Assembly: GCA_013151655.1 (NCBI GenBank)
Contig: JAADHX010000222.1
Location: forward strand, 1 to 7,547
Reading direction: 5' to 3'
Source of the DNA: Actinomycetota bacterium
Lineage (GTDB): Bacteria > Actinomycetota > Acidimicrobiia > Acidimicrobiales > Poriferisodalaceae
DNA: 7,547 bases
Below the pieces are notes generated by a model, which saw nothing but the letters and a program-made list of their open reading frames with translations, had not been told where the DNA came from and searched no databases. The position numbers and the translations under genes are program-made. Below are positions 1 to 6,638 of this stretch, piece after piece (within the stretch, counting starts at the first letter, position 1; each line of letters starts with the position of its first letter).

Positions 1-777
1 ATTGCGATCGACTTGGCTGCCCAGGCCGCTGTCCGTCACCGTCAAGGAAACTCAGGCGCGGTCGATTCCAAGTCGACCGCCACCGATCCGGTTACCGAAG
101 TCGACCGCGACAGCGAAGCTCTAATCGTCGATGGCATCAGGCGCCAGCGCCCCCACGACTCGATCCTGGGCGAAGAGGGCACCAACGTTCGCGGCACCTC
201 TGGCGTCGAGTGGATCATCGACCCGCTCGATGGCACGGTCAACTTCGTGTATGGGTTCCCTCAATACGCAGTGTCGATTGGGGTACGCAACAACGGCATC
301 GGGGTGGCCGCCGTTGTTCACGACAGCGCGAACGACGTTGTGTACTCGGCTGTACTCGGTGGAGGCGCGTTCGCTGACGGCAAACCGTTACGGGTCAACA
401 ACGTCGACTCGACCCATGTCCTGCTGCTGGCGACTGGGTTCGGATACGACCGCGATGTTCGCGCCCGCCAGGGGCAAGTTCTCGCGGAGATTCTGCCCAA
501 CGTGCGCGATGTCCGCCGCGCCGGATCGGCCGCTCTCGACATGTGCCACTTGGCCGCGGGCCGAGTCGACGGATACTACGAGACCGGCCCGCACTCTTGG
601 GATGTTGCTGCCGGGCTGCTGATCGTGTCGGAAGCCGGCGGTATCGCAACCTACGACGAGAGCGCTAAACGCGTGCTCGCATCGGGGCCAACCGTGTTCG
701 AGTCGCTTGATTCGATGATCACGCGAGCAGAGTCAAAGGCGGGTATGCCGACCCCTGCACCCGAAAATAGGCCATGA
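1..777 (+). CDS. Inositol monophosphatase-family phosphatase (5' end cut by window edge)
   Basis: Members of this family are Mg2+-dependent, Li+-sensitive phosphatases acting on inositol phosphates and related small phosphates such as histidinol phosphate, fructose bisphosphate or PAP. The reading frame is open from base 1, so the gene begins upstream; a TTG at 13 lies inside what reads as the N-terminal helix and is probably an ordinary Leu codon. Numbering from that TTG, the metal-site motifs appear in family order: DPVTEVD (25-31), GEEG (53-56), WIIDPLDGT (67-75) and SWDVAAG (195-201) followed by EAGG. The usual PWD is SWD here. About 254 residues are present, so only some 10-25 N-terminal residues should be missing from a typical 260-270 residue protein. 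It ends 8 nt before the response regulator, suggesting cotranscription. The family is clear; the substrate cannot be told from sequence, and a histidinol-phosphatase role is possible. Confidence 0.93.
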   Translation: MAIDLAAQAAVRHRQGNSGAVDSKSTATDPVTEVDRDSEALIVDGIRRQRPHDSILGEEGTNVRGTSGVEWIIDPLDGTVNFVYGFPQYAVSIGVRNNGIGVAAVVHDSANDVVYSAVLGGGAFADGKPLRVNNVDSTHVLLLATGFGYDRDVRARQGQVLAEILPNVRDVRRAGSAALDMCHLAAGRVDGYYETGPHSWDVAAGLLIVSEAGGIATYDESAKRVLASGPTVFESLDSMITRAESKAGMPTPAPENRP

Positions 778-785
778 TCTGATCT

Positions 786-1466
786 GTGGGTACACGCATC
801 TTGACCGTCGAAGACGACGAACGCATCAGAACAGCAGTCCGCTTCGCTCTAGAAGACGAGGGTTGGGTGGTCGATGAAGCCGACAGCGGCGAGTCTGCTA
901 TCGACCAATTCAGCCGCGGCGAAACCGACGTGGTGCTCATCGACATCATGCTTCCGGGCATCGATGGCTTCGAGTTATGCCGCACCCTTCGTCGAAACAG
1001 CGACGTACCCATCATCATGGTCACAGCCCGCGACGACACCCACGATGTTGTGGCTGGCCTAGAAGCCGGCGCCGACGACTATCTGACAAAACCGTTTGCG
1101 CCAAAGGAACTCTCCGCCCGAATTCGAGCGCTTCTGCGCCGCAACCGCCCGGTGACCGCCGATGCGTCCACAGTGCGCATCGGCGACCTTGAGATCGCCG
1201 CCGAGCAGGGAGTTGTCAAACGAGCGGGCGAAGAGGTTCACCTAACCAAAACCGAGTTCCGCCTGTTGTGTGAGTTGGCCTCGAGCCCAGGCAAGGTTTT
1301 CTCACGAGAGACCTTGCTCGAAAAAGTCTGGGGCTACGACTACTTTGGCGACGGTCGCCTGGTCGATGTTCACGTCCGCAGGTTGCGCACCAAGGTTGAG
1401 GCCGACCCGGCCCATCCTCGTCATGTAGTCACCGTGCGCGGCATGGGGTACAAGATTCAGTCCTGA
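786..1466 (+). CDS. mtrA: OmpR/PhoB-family response regulator, MtrA-like
   Basis: A cytoplasmic DNA-binding regulator, 226 aa, the usual length for the OmpR/PhoB class. The receiver domain (about 3-118) has the acidic pair in VEDDE (8-12), phospho-acceptor D53 in LIDIMLPG, the switch Thr80 in VTAR, and K102-P103. The winged-helix DNA-binding domain (about 127-224) includes LLEKVWGYD, the recognition helix RLVDVHVRRLRTKVE (191-205) and the C-terminal VRGMGYK hairpin. The segments ADDYLTKPFAPKEL and VWGY...VHVRRLR resemble actinobacterial MtrA closely, and the kinase and lipoprotein downstream fit mtrAB-lpqB order. The GTG at 786 is fixed as the first possible start because an in-frame TGA lies at 780-782; no strong Shine-Dalgarno is visible, so coupling to the upstream gene is plausible. 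MtrA in other Actinomycetota controls cell-wall, division and osmotic-stress genes. The domain call is certain; orthology to MtrA is inferred from resemblance and order. Confidence 0.95.
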   Translation: MGTRILTVEDDERIRTAVRFALEDEGWVVDEADSGESAIDQFSRGETDVVLIDIMLPGIDGFELCRTLRRNSDVPIIMVTARDDTHDVVAGLEAGADDYLTKPFAPKELSARIRALLRRNRPVTADASTVRIGDLEIAAEQGVVKRAGEEVHLTKTEFRLLCELASSPGKVFSRETLLEKVWGYDYFGDGRLVDVHVRRLRTKVEADPAHPRHVVTVRGMGYKIQS

Positions 1467-1474
1467 GCTGACCA

Positions 1475-1506
1475 ATGTTGAGCTTCTGACATGTTGAGTT
1501 TCTTAC
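1475..1506 (+). repeat. Imperfect 16-bp tandem duplication over the kinase start codon
   Basis: Bases 1475-1490 (ATGTTGAGCTTCTGAC) and 1491-1506 (ATGTTGAGTTTCTTAC) match at 14 of 16 positions and are directly adjacent. The second copy holds the kinase start (MLSFL). The first copy opens with its own ATG in another frame and reads Met-Leu-Ser-Phe-stop, ending one base before the kinase ATG. The arrangement looks like a local duplication of the translation start followed by a change that created a stop. The mini-frame might promote re-initiation at the kinase start or might be silent. Confidence 0.8.
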
Positions 1507-2885
1507 GACTTGGCCTTGGGCTACGGGCACGTATCGCCTTTGCTTTTGGTCTTGGCGGGTTGATCGTGTCGGCGTTACTATCACTTACCGCTTACAGCGT
1601 TACCCGCACTACGAGCCTTGACCAGCGGGCCGAGGCCGTCGAGCGACAGTTCTTCAACAACGCATCGTTCGTGCGCACCGCGTCGTTGACTGAGGATGCC
1701 TCATTCGGCGACATTCTCGACAACCTTCCCCAGGTTGCAGGTGGATCACCTATTGCTCGCATCCCCGACAACGAAAACCTGTGGGTCGCTCCCCGCTTGG
1801 CCTCAGAGGACCTACCCCCAGAACTAATCGAGCAGGTCGCGACCGGCGAGGGTGCTTACAGCATGCGCTACTCGCGCAACGGCAACCACTCGCTGGCAAT
1901 CGGAATTCGGGTTGGCGAAACCGCCGTCAGCTACTTCGAGATAGTGACGCTCAGCGAGATCGAGAGCAACCTGTCATCACTACGCACAACACTCGCGGCG
2001 GCATCTATTGGTGCCACTGTTATCGCGGTTTTGCTTGGCGTATGGGCCAGCAGCAGGGCGCTGCGCCCGCTGGCAACCGTTAGCGAGGCGGCCTTGTCGA
2101 TCGCCGCTGGCGACCTCGACACACGTATCGACGAGCGCGGCGACCCCGACCTCGATGCCTTCGTCGGATCGTTCAACGACATGGCTAGCGCGCTCGAAAC
2201 CAGGATCGAACGCGATGCCAGGTTCGCCAGCGATGTCAGCCACGAACTCAGATCACCCTTAATGACGCTACGAGCCTCCGTCGACGTCCTCGACGCTAGA
2301 AAGGACGAGTTGTCGGAGCGTTCAGGCGCTGCTTTGTCGTTGTTGTCAGAAGATGTCACCCGGTTTCAACGCCTCGTCGAAGACCTGCTCGAGATCTCAC
2401 GTTCCGATGCCGGTTCGATCGATGCCTCTTTCGACTCCATCGACATAGTCGAACTTCTGAGGCACGTACGGGCAGCAACTGGTCACGTCGACATCGACGT
2501 GCAAGTCATGAAGTCGCTCAATAGTCCGGTAATTCTCGGTGATAAACGACGACTGTTTCAGGTGGTGTCAAATCTGTTGGAGAACGCCGACAAGTACGCC
2601 GATGGCCCGGTCCGCATCATGCTCGGAGGTAGCGAAGATCACATTCGGCTGACCATCGACGATGCCGGACCCGGAATTCCTAAGGACGAGCGACGCCTGG
2701 TGTTCGACCGATTCGCCCGCGGTGTCGCGGCCCGTCGGCGCGGAACCGGTGGTGGCGCCGGACTCGGGCTGGCCTTAGTAGCCGAACATGTACGGCTTCA
2801 CCATGGCCGGGTGTGGGTCGAGGAAGTACCCGAACATCAAGGGGCTCGGTTCGTGGTGGAACTACCACGGAGCCGCGAACAATGA
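1491..2885 (+). CDS. mtrB: Membrane sensor histidine kinase, MtrB-like (HAMP-HisKA-HATPase)
   Basis: The probable partner of the preceding regulator, 464 aa. Segments in order: basic N-terminus, TM1 (about 15-38), an extracytoplasmic sensor region of about 125 residues with no recognised domain, TM2 (about 167-187), HAMP (about 188-240, with RPL at 192-194), HisKA with phospho-acceptor H251 in SDVSHELRSPL, and the ATPase domain with the N box NLLENADKY (361-369), G1 box DDAGPGIP (390-397), F box FDRF (405-408) and G2 box GGGAGLGL (420-427). All catalytic boxes are intact. RFASDVSHELRSPL and LLEISRSDAG resemble MtrB. An in-frame TGA at 1479-1481 limits the start to the ATG at 1491; the ribosome site is weak (GAG at 1480-1482). 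It follows the regulator stop by 24 nt and overlaps the lipoprotein gene by 4 nt. The stimulus is unknown; MtrB in Corynebacterium is linked to osmotic sensing. The kinase call is certain, the MtrB assignment likely. Confidence 0.94.
   Translation: MLSFLRLGLGLRARIAFAFGLGGLIVSALLSLTAYSVTRTTSLDQRAEAVERQFFNNASFVRTASLTEDASFGDILDNLPQVAGGSPIARIPDNENLWVAPRLASEDLPPELIEQVATGEGAYSMRYSRNGNHSLAIGIRVGETAVSYFEIVTLSEIESNLSSLRTTLAAASIGATVIAVLLGVWASSRALRPLATVSEAALSIAAGDLDTRIDERGDPDLDAFVGSFNDMASALETRIERDARFASDVSHELRSPLMTLRASVDVLDARKDELSERSGAALSLLSEDVTRFQRLVEDLLEISRSDAGSIDASFDSIDIVELLRHVRAATGHVDIDVQVMKSLNSPVILGDKRRLFQVVSNLLENADKYADGPVRIMLGGSEDHIRLTIDDAGPGIPKDERRLVFDRFARGVAARRRGTGGGAGLGLALVAEHVRLHHGRVWVEEVPEHQGARFVVELPRSREQ
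2869..2872 (+). promoter_or_regulatory. Shine-Dalgarno site of the lipoprotein gene
   Basis: GGAG lies inside the last codons of the kinase gene, 9 nt before the ATG at 2882. It supports that ATG over the in-frame upstream start at 2813, which would put 23 extra residues lacking signal-peptide character ahead of a well-formed lipoprotein signal. Confidence 0.6.
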
Positions 2886-3520
2886 CCCGCTCCTGGACGA
2901 CGAAGTCGATCAGAGTTGTTGCGACTCTCATAACCGGACTCCTGTTGCTCGGAGCGTGCGGTGTGCCTATCGATGTCGATCCAATCCCTGTCGCTCTACC
3001 TGCCGAATTCGACCTCAACCCCACCACCACCACCTCGACCACCGTTCCAGACGCCGAAGGCGCACGTTTCCATCGAGTGTTCTTCATCCTTGACGGTCGC
3101 GTCACACCTCGCACCCGCGAACTAGCCGACGACGTCACCGTTCAGGAGCTCATCGACACCCTCCTAGCCGGCCCGGACGAGGACGAACGAGCACTCAGCA
3201 TCGAGAGCCGCCTCGGCCCCGATCTAGTAGCTGAGACGAGGGAGTTGGTCAGTGATCGAAGCGTTCTGGTGCTCAACTTCATCGACGATCTCGATCCGGA
3301 GGCTTCTCCATTCCTCGGCGTCGAGGGCGAACTTCGTGTTGAAGCCATCGCTCAACTCGTATTCACCGGCATGGACTTCGAAGGCACCTCTGGTGTCATT
3401 TTTCAACGAAACGAAGTCTTCCAGCCCGTCGCCAACGGCGAGGGGGAACTCCAGCAACTCGACGCCGACGGTGTCCCGGTACCGCTAACTAACACCGACT
3501 TCTTAAACCTCGCCCCCTAA
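2882..3520 (+). CDS. Lipoprotein with GerMN-like domain, short LpqB-like protein
   Basis: A 212-residue predicted lipoprotein. The signal peptide has a basic n-region (MTRSWTTKSIR), a hydrophobic core (about 12-23) and the lipobox LGAC, with lipidated Cys26. A Thr/Pro-rich linker (NPTTTTSTTVP, 46-56, with four ACC codons in a row) leads to a globular domain of about 64-185. Its VFFILDG start, VTVQELIDTLLAGP helix, VLVLNF strand and closing LRVEAIAQLVFTG helix fit the GerMN fold found in GerM and in LpqB. LpqB sits next to mtrAB in other Actinomycetota and influences MtrB, but is usually near 580 residues with a C-terminal beta-propeller; here only the first domain is present. The ATG overlaps the kinase TGA (ATGA), so translation is probably coupled. 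The start is chosen from signal peptide, overlap and ribosome site. It likely acts on the outer face of the membrane beside the kinase; the LpqB relation is inferred from domain and position. Confidence 0.88.
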   Translation: MTRSWTTKSIRVVATLITGLLLLGACGVPIDVDPIPVALPAEFDLNPTTTTSTTVPDAEGARFHRVFFILDGRVTPRTRELADDVTVQELIDTLLAGPDEDERALSIESRLGPDLVAETRELVSDRSVLVLNFIDDLDPEASPFLGVEGELRVEAIAQLVFTGMDFEGTSGVIFQRNEVFQPVANGEGELQQLDADGVPVPLTNTDFLNLAP

Positions 3521-3523
3521 CTA
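3518..3523. other. Abutting convergent stop codons
   Basis: The lipoprotein TAA (3518-3520) is directly followed by the complement of the trkH TAG (3521-3523), leaving no intergenic base. No GC-rich hairpin followed by a T run was seen within about 50 bases on either strand, so each transcript probably runs into the opposite gene before ending. Confidence 0.85.
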
Positions 3524-5068
3524 TCGATGGCGGAGGCGTTGCCGTGGTAGGCGTTTGCGGTGCGACAGGAGACCGGCAATGGCCAGCACAGTCGGGAACA
3601 CCTCAAGGCGGCCGAACAGCATCAGGAACATAAGGACGGGCCTCGATGCTCGTGGTAGTTCCAAAAAGGTCGATGCGGGGCCAACGTCACCGAGCGCCGG
3701 CCCGATGTTCCCGGTGGCCGATACGGCCGCCGAGAATCCGGCTACCGGGTCGGCGCCCAGTGCGGTTACCAACGCTCCTCCGACGAGTGTGGCGCAAAGA
3801 TAGAGCAGAACGAACCCCACGGTTCGGTTCACAACATCGTCGGAAACAACGGTGTTTCCGAGCCGGATGGTGCGGATGGCCCTGGGATGCCTGGCCCTAG
3901 ATACCTCGCGTGCGGCAAACTTGGCAATCACCTGCAACCTAAGGGTCTTGATTCCGCCAGACGTCGAACCGGTGGTGCCAGCGGGGATCATTATCAGCAA
4001 CAGCAACACTTGGGCTGGCGGACCCCACTCGGTGAAATCGGCGGTTCCGAAACCCGTGCTGGTGAGAACCGTAGCGACGTTAAAGGCTGCATCTCTCAAG
4101 GTGCGCCCAGCCGAATTGCCCAGTTCGCGGTTAACCGCGAACAGCAGGGCCGTAGCACCAACGAACATCGCGAGGTACACGCGGAACTCGCTGACCCGCA
4201 GATACACACCAGGGTTGCCGCGTATTGCTTGCCAGTGCCACGAATAACTTGCACCGCACGTGATCATGGCGATAATGAGCACGATCTCGACCGCAGCGCT
4301 CTCAAAACCGCCTACCGAGGCGCTATAGGGAGAGAACCCTCCCGTCGAGGCCGTCGTAAAGGCATGGGCCAGTCCGTCGTATAGATCCATGCCGCCGAAC
4401 AGCATCAGCGCCGCAGTTATGGCAACTGTAAATGCCCCGTAAAGCAGCCATAGGCGCCTGGCTGTTTCGCGCACCTGCGGGGTCAGTCGATCTGGTCTCG
4501 GGCCAGGAGCTTCGGCTGCGATCAGTTCGAGACCACCAACCTTCAACGCCGGTAACACCGCGACCGCCAGAACGATCAGGCCCATCCCCCCAAACCACTG
4601 GGTCATCTGCCTGAAGAACCTGACGCCCTTTGGCACCGAGTCGAGGTCTTGAATCACGGTCGAGCCCGTGGTCGTAAACCCCGAAACAGATTCGAAGATC
4701 GCGTTATCGGCGTGCGACCAATCGAACGTGCCCGACAACAGGAACGGCAGAGCACCTATAAGCGAAACCGACACCCATGACCAGGTGACGGCCGAAAATG
4801 CCATAGAGGCTCGTTGTCGGTTCGGCACTGCGGTGCTCCACCAGGCCACGAACCCGATCGATGCTGAGATTGCGGCCGACCCCAACAGAGCCCGCACATC
4901 TGTCCCTCGATCGGAGCCGCCATCGATGAATGCGACAAGCGCCGAAACAAGCATCCCGGCAGACACCAGTATGAGGGCGATACCAATCACGTGGACCGTG
5001 CCGCTCTCAAAACGGCCACCAGTGCGTGACCGAATGAGTGCCGGCGGACGTTCAGCGGATGCCTTCAT
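3521..5068 (-). CDS. trkH: TrkH-family potassium transporter, canonical four-glycine pore
   Basis: The membrane pore subunit of a Trk/Ktr-type K+ uptake system, 515 aa, normal for TrkH. It contains four membrane-pore-membrane units, each with a filter glycine: G135 in TTTGST, G243 in ASTGGFS, G339 in TSTGFGT and G453 in ATGNIGP. Also visible are the WFGGMG motif (158-163), the intramembrane gating loop GSTSGGIK (367-374), EFRVY (294-298) and the C-terminal GRLE (486-489), all typical of the family. The tail (503-515) is strongly basic. The ATG at 5068 is preferred over a TTG at 5095 because it forms an ATGA overlap with the stop of the upstream TrkH paralogue; only a weak AGG precedes it, which suggests translational coupling. 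It is the last gene of the trkA-trkH-trkH operon and should work with TrkA, which gates such channels by nucleotide binding. Na+ specificity, as in some Ktr and HKT relatives, cannot be excluded, but four glycines favour K+. Confidence 0.94.
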   Translation of the reverse strand: MKASAERPPALIRSRTGGRFESGTVHVIGIALILVSAGMLVSALVAFIDGGSDRGTDVRALLGSAAISASIGFVAWWSTAVPNRQRASMAFSAVTWSWVSVSLIGALPFLLSGTFDWSHADNAIFESVSGFTTTGSTVIQDLDSVPKGVRFFRQMTQWFGGMGLIVLAVAVLPALKVGGLELIAAEAPGPRPDRLTPQVRETARRLWLLYGAFTVAITAALMLFGGMDLYDGLAHAFTTASTGGFSPYSASVGGFESAAVEIVLIIAMITCGASYSWHWQAIRGNPGVYLRVSEFRVYLAMFVGATALLFAVNRELGNSAGRTLRDAAFNVATVLTSTGFGTADFTEWGPPAQVLLLLIMIPAGTTGSTSGGIKTLRLQVIAKFAAREVSRARHPRAIRTIRLGNTVVSDDVVNRTVGFVLLYLCATLVGGALVTALGADPVAGFSAAVSATGNIGPALGDVGPASTFLELPRASRPVLMFLMLFGRLEVFPTVLAIAGLLSHRKRLPRQRLRHR

Positions 5069-6624
5069 CGACCTGACACCGGCCGGAGGATCCAAGCGCG
5101 GCTGCGGCGCAGCCAGGCCCTCACAGGCTTGGTGACCACCGCGATTGCCGCCAACACTGGGAGGACAGAGATGCGACCGAACAACATCAGCATTGCTGCG
5201 ACAATACGACCGGCAGGTTCGAGAGCCGTGAGCGTGGTCTCAGGGTCGACCGATCCATAGGCCGGCCCGGCGGTAGCCAACAACGAGAGCGTGGAGCCGA
5301 TGGCCGAGAAGACCTCTTCGCCGTAGAACGCAAGCGCGAAGTACCCGACAGCGGCGACAATAATGTTCAGCATCACCTCTCCCAGAATGCGACTCACGAC
5401 GCCCTCACCGACGGTGGACCGTCCAACCCACGCCCGCTTGATCAGCTGTGGGTGCAGTTGCCTGCTGAGTTCGCGCTTCATCACGCTGAACACCACCAGA
5501 ATCCGCGCGAGCCTGAGTCCGCCGGTTAACGACGCGGCCATACCCCCGACCGCGGCAACCGTGATGAGTAGTGCGGCACCTTGACCACCGAACTCGCTCG
5601 GATTCGATGCGACTAACCCCGTGGTAGACACGGCCGAAGTTGCGGCAAACCCAGCGCTGCGGATACCTGCCAAAGATCGATCATCGCCCAAGAACGCCAG
5701 TACAACCCATGACCCTGCGGCCACAGCTATGTAGACGCGAAACTCAATAGCTGTCCACAACAGTTGGACTCGTCCTGTGCGCAGAATCTGGAACACGAAC
5801 GGCAGGCTCACTCCCGCGCCGAACATCGCCGCTATCGACACCCACTCGATTGCGGCAGAGTCGAAGGCTCCAATGGACCCAGCCCGGGTAGACCAACCAC
5901 CCGTCGAGGCGACCGTCAGGCCGTGGTTGAGGGCATCGAAAGCGGGCATCCCCGCCACCAGATAGGCCACCGCAGTAAGGCCAGTAAATGCCCCGTACAA
6001 CAACCCAAGGCGGCGAAGGTTTCCGCCAGTGGTAGGAGAAAGGCGGCTCGCCGCCCTGGTAGCCACTCCACCGCCGGCCTCGAGCCCTCCAATTCCGAGT
6101 CGTGGCAACACCCGGACGATGGCCGCCAAGCTCACTACACCAGAGCCCCATTGCAGCATTGCTCGAAACAGCTGCTCACCCCTAGACAGTTTCGAGGGAT
6201 CATCGATCACCGACGCCGCTGTTGTGCTGACGCCAGCGGTGGCTTCGACAATCACGTCGATCACCCCGGTGACCGCTCCAGTAGCACCCATAACTGCGGC
6301 ACCGGCCGCTAACATCGCCAACGCTCCGACCACCAGCGACCCGTACAGCTCCTCAGTAGTGAGACGCCTGGGGATGCCGAAGTAGAGAGCCAATGGAAAC
6401 CCGACCAACATCAGACTTGTCGACGCAAGTGCGAGCGCGATCGGGTGTCCACCTCGGACCCCGATGTCGACTATTGCAGCTGGTATTGCTGCGACACCAC
6501 CGAGGAACAGCACCACTCCAGCCGTGACAGCGGGAGCCGAATCGCGTTTGCCGGTGTTGACAACCCGTAACACACGCCTATATGACGGAGCTAAGAACCT
6601 GTCCCATGCGGCGTCGGCGAACAA
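5065..6624 (-). CDS. Atypical TrkH-family paralogue with two filter glycines replaced
   Basis: A 519-residue membrane protein collinear with the downstream TrkH: LLYGAFT starts at 208 and EFRVY at 294 in both, so the pair arose by duplication. The pore loops differ. Loop 1 reads VSTTAAS, with A136 where its neighbour has Gly; loop 2 keeps G242 (STGGWS); loop 3 keeps G336 (STTGLV); loop 4 reads LATAGPA, with A450 at the filter position. WFGGMG becomes WGSGVV, the gating loop becomes ASLTGGLR (364-371), and GRLE becomes GRIS (483-486). The frame is intact without premature stops, so it is not a simple pseudogene. The start is uncertain: the TTG at 6624 gives the longest form, 14 nt after the trkA stop, while a GTG at 6573 is preceded by AGG. 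It may be a heterodimer partner of the canonical TrkH, a regulator, or a transporter of altered selectivity. Family membership is clear; function is open. Confidence 0.9.
   Translation of the reverse strand: MFADAAWDRFLAPSYRRVLRVVNTGKRDSAPAVTAGVVLFLGGVAAIPAAIVDIGVRGGHPIALALASTSLMLVGFPLALYFGIPRRLTTEELYGSLVVGALAMLAAGAAVMGATGAVTGVIDVIVEATAGVSTTAASVIDDPSKLSRGEQLFRAMLQWGSGVVSLAAIVRVLPRLGIGGLEAGGGVATRAASRLSPTTGGNLRRLGLLYGAFTGLTAVAYLVAGMPAFDALNHGLTVASTGGWSTRAGSIGAFDSAAIEWVSIAAMFGAGVSLPFVFQILRTGRVQLLWTAIEFRVYIAVAAGSWVVLAFLGDDRSLAGIRSAGFAATSAVSTTGLVASNPSEFGGQGAALLITVAAVGGMAASLTGGLRLARILVVFSVMKRELSRQLHPQLIKRAWVGRSTVGEGVVSRILGEVMLNIIVAAVGYFALAFYGEEVFSAIGSTLSLLATAGPAYGSVDPETTLTALEPAGRIVAAMLMLFGRISVLPVLAAIAVVTKPVRAWLRRSRAWILRPVSGR
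5100..5114 (-). other. Possible small stem-loop ahead of the second trkH start
   Basis: GGCTGC (5100-5105) and GCAGCC (5109-5114) form a perfect 6-bp stem with a 3-nt loop, inside the 3' end of the upstream trkH paralogue and 31 nt before the ATG at 5068. No U-run follows, so it is not a terminator. It may affect translation of the second trkH or be chance in GC-rich coding DNA. Confidence 0.2.
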
Positions 6625-6638
6625 TTTCGATGGACCCG

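Noticed and set aside
131..622. 163-codon plus-strand frame inside the phosphatase gene
   Set aside because: It is an out-of-frame shadow of the conserved phosphatase motifs, with a Ser/Thr/Arg-rich product.
2813..2881. Longer form of the lipoprotein starting at ATG 2813
   Set aside because: It would add 23 polar residues ahead of a complete lipoprotein signal peptide; the ATG at 2882 has a GGAG site and an ATGA overlap.
3023..3034. Four ACC units as a microsatellite or phase-variable tract
   Set aside because: The units are in-frame Thr codons in a low-complexity linker; four trinucleotides are too few for a phase-variation claim, and changes would not shift the frame.
2680..3138. 152-codon open frame on the minus strand across the kinase and lipoprotein genes
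   Set aside because: It runs antisense to the kinase ATPase domain and the lipoprotein signal peptide, both clearly real; the product is Arg/Pro-rich with no motif.
4428..4441. 14-base stretch identical to 5984-5997, considered as a DNA repeat
   Set aside because: It encodes the same conserved YGAFT segment in both TrkH proteins and reflects gene duplication rather than a separate repeat element.
5069..5095. TTG start at 5095 for the canonical trkH
   Set aside because: No ribosome site, and it would overlap the upstream gene by 31 nt; the ATG at 5068 makes a clean ATGA overlap.
4668..5135. 155-codon open frame on the plus strand inside the trkH genes
   Set aside because: It is antisense to conserved TrkH coding sequence, low in recognisable motifs, and typical of spurious frames in GC-rich DNA.
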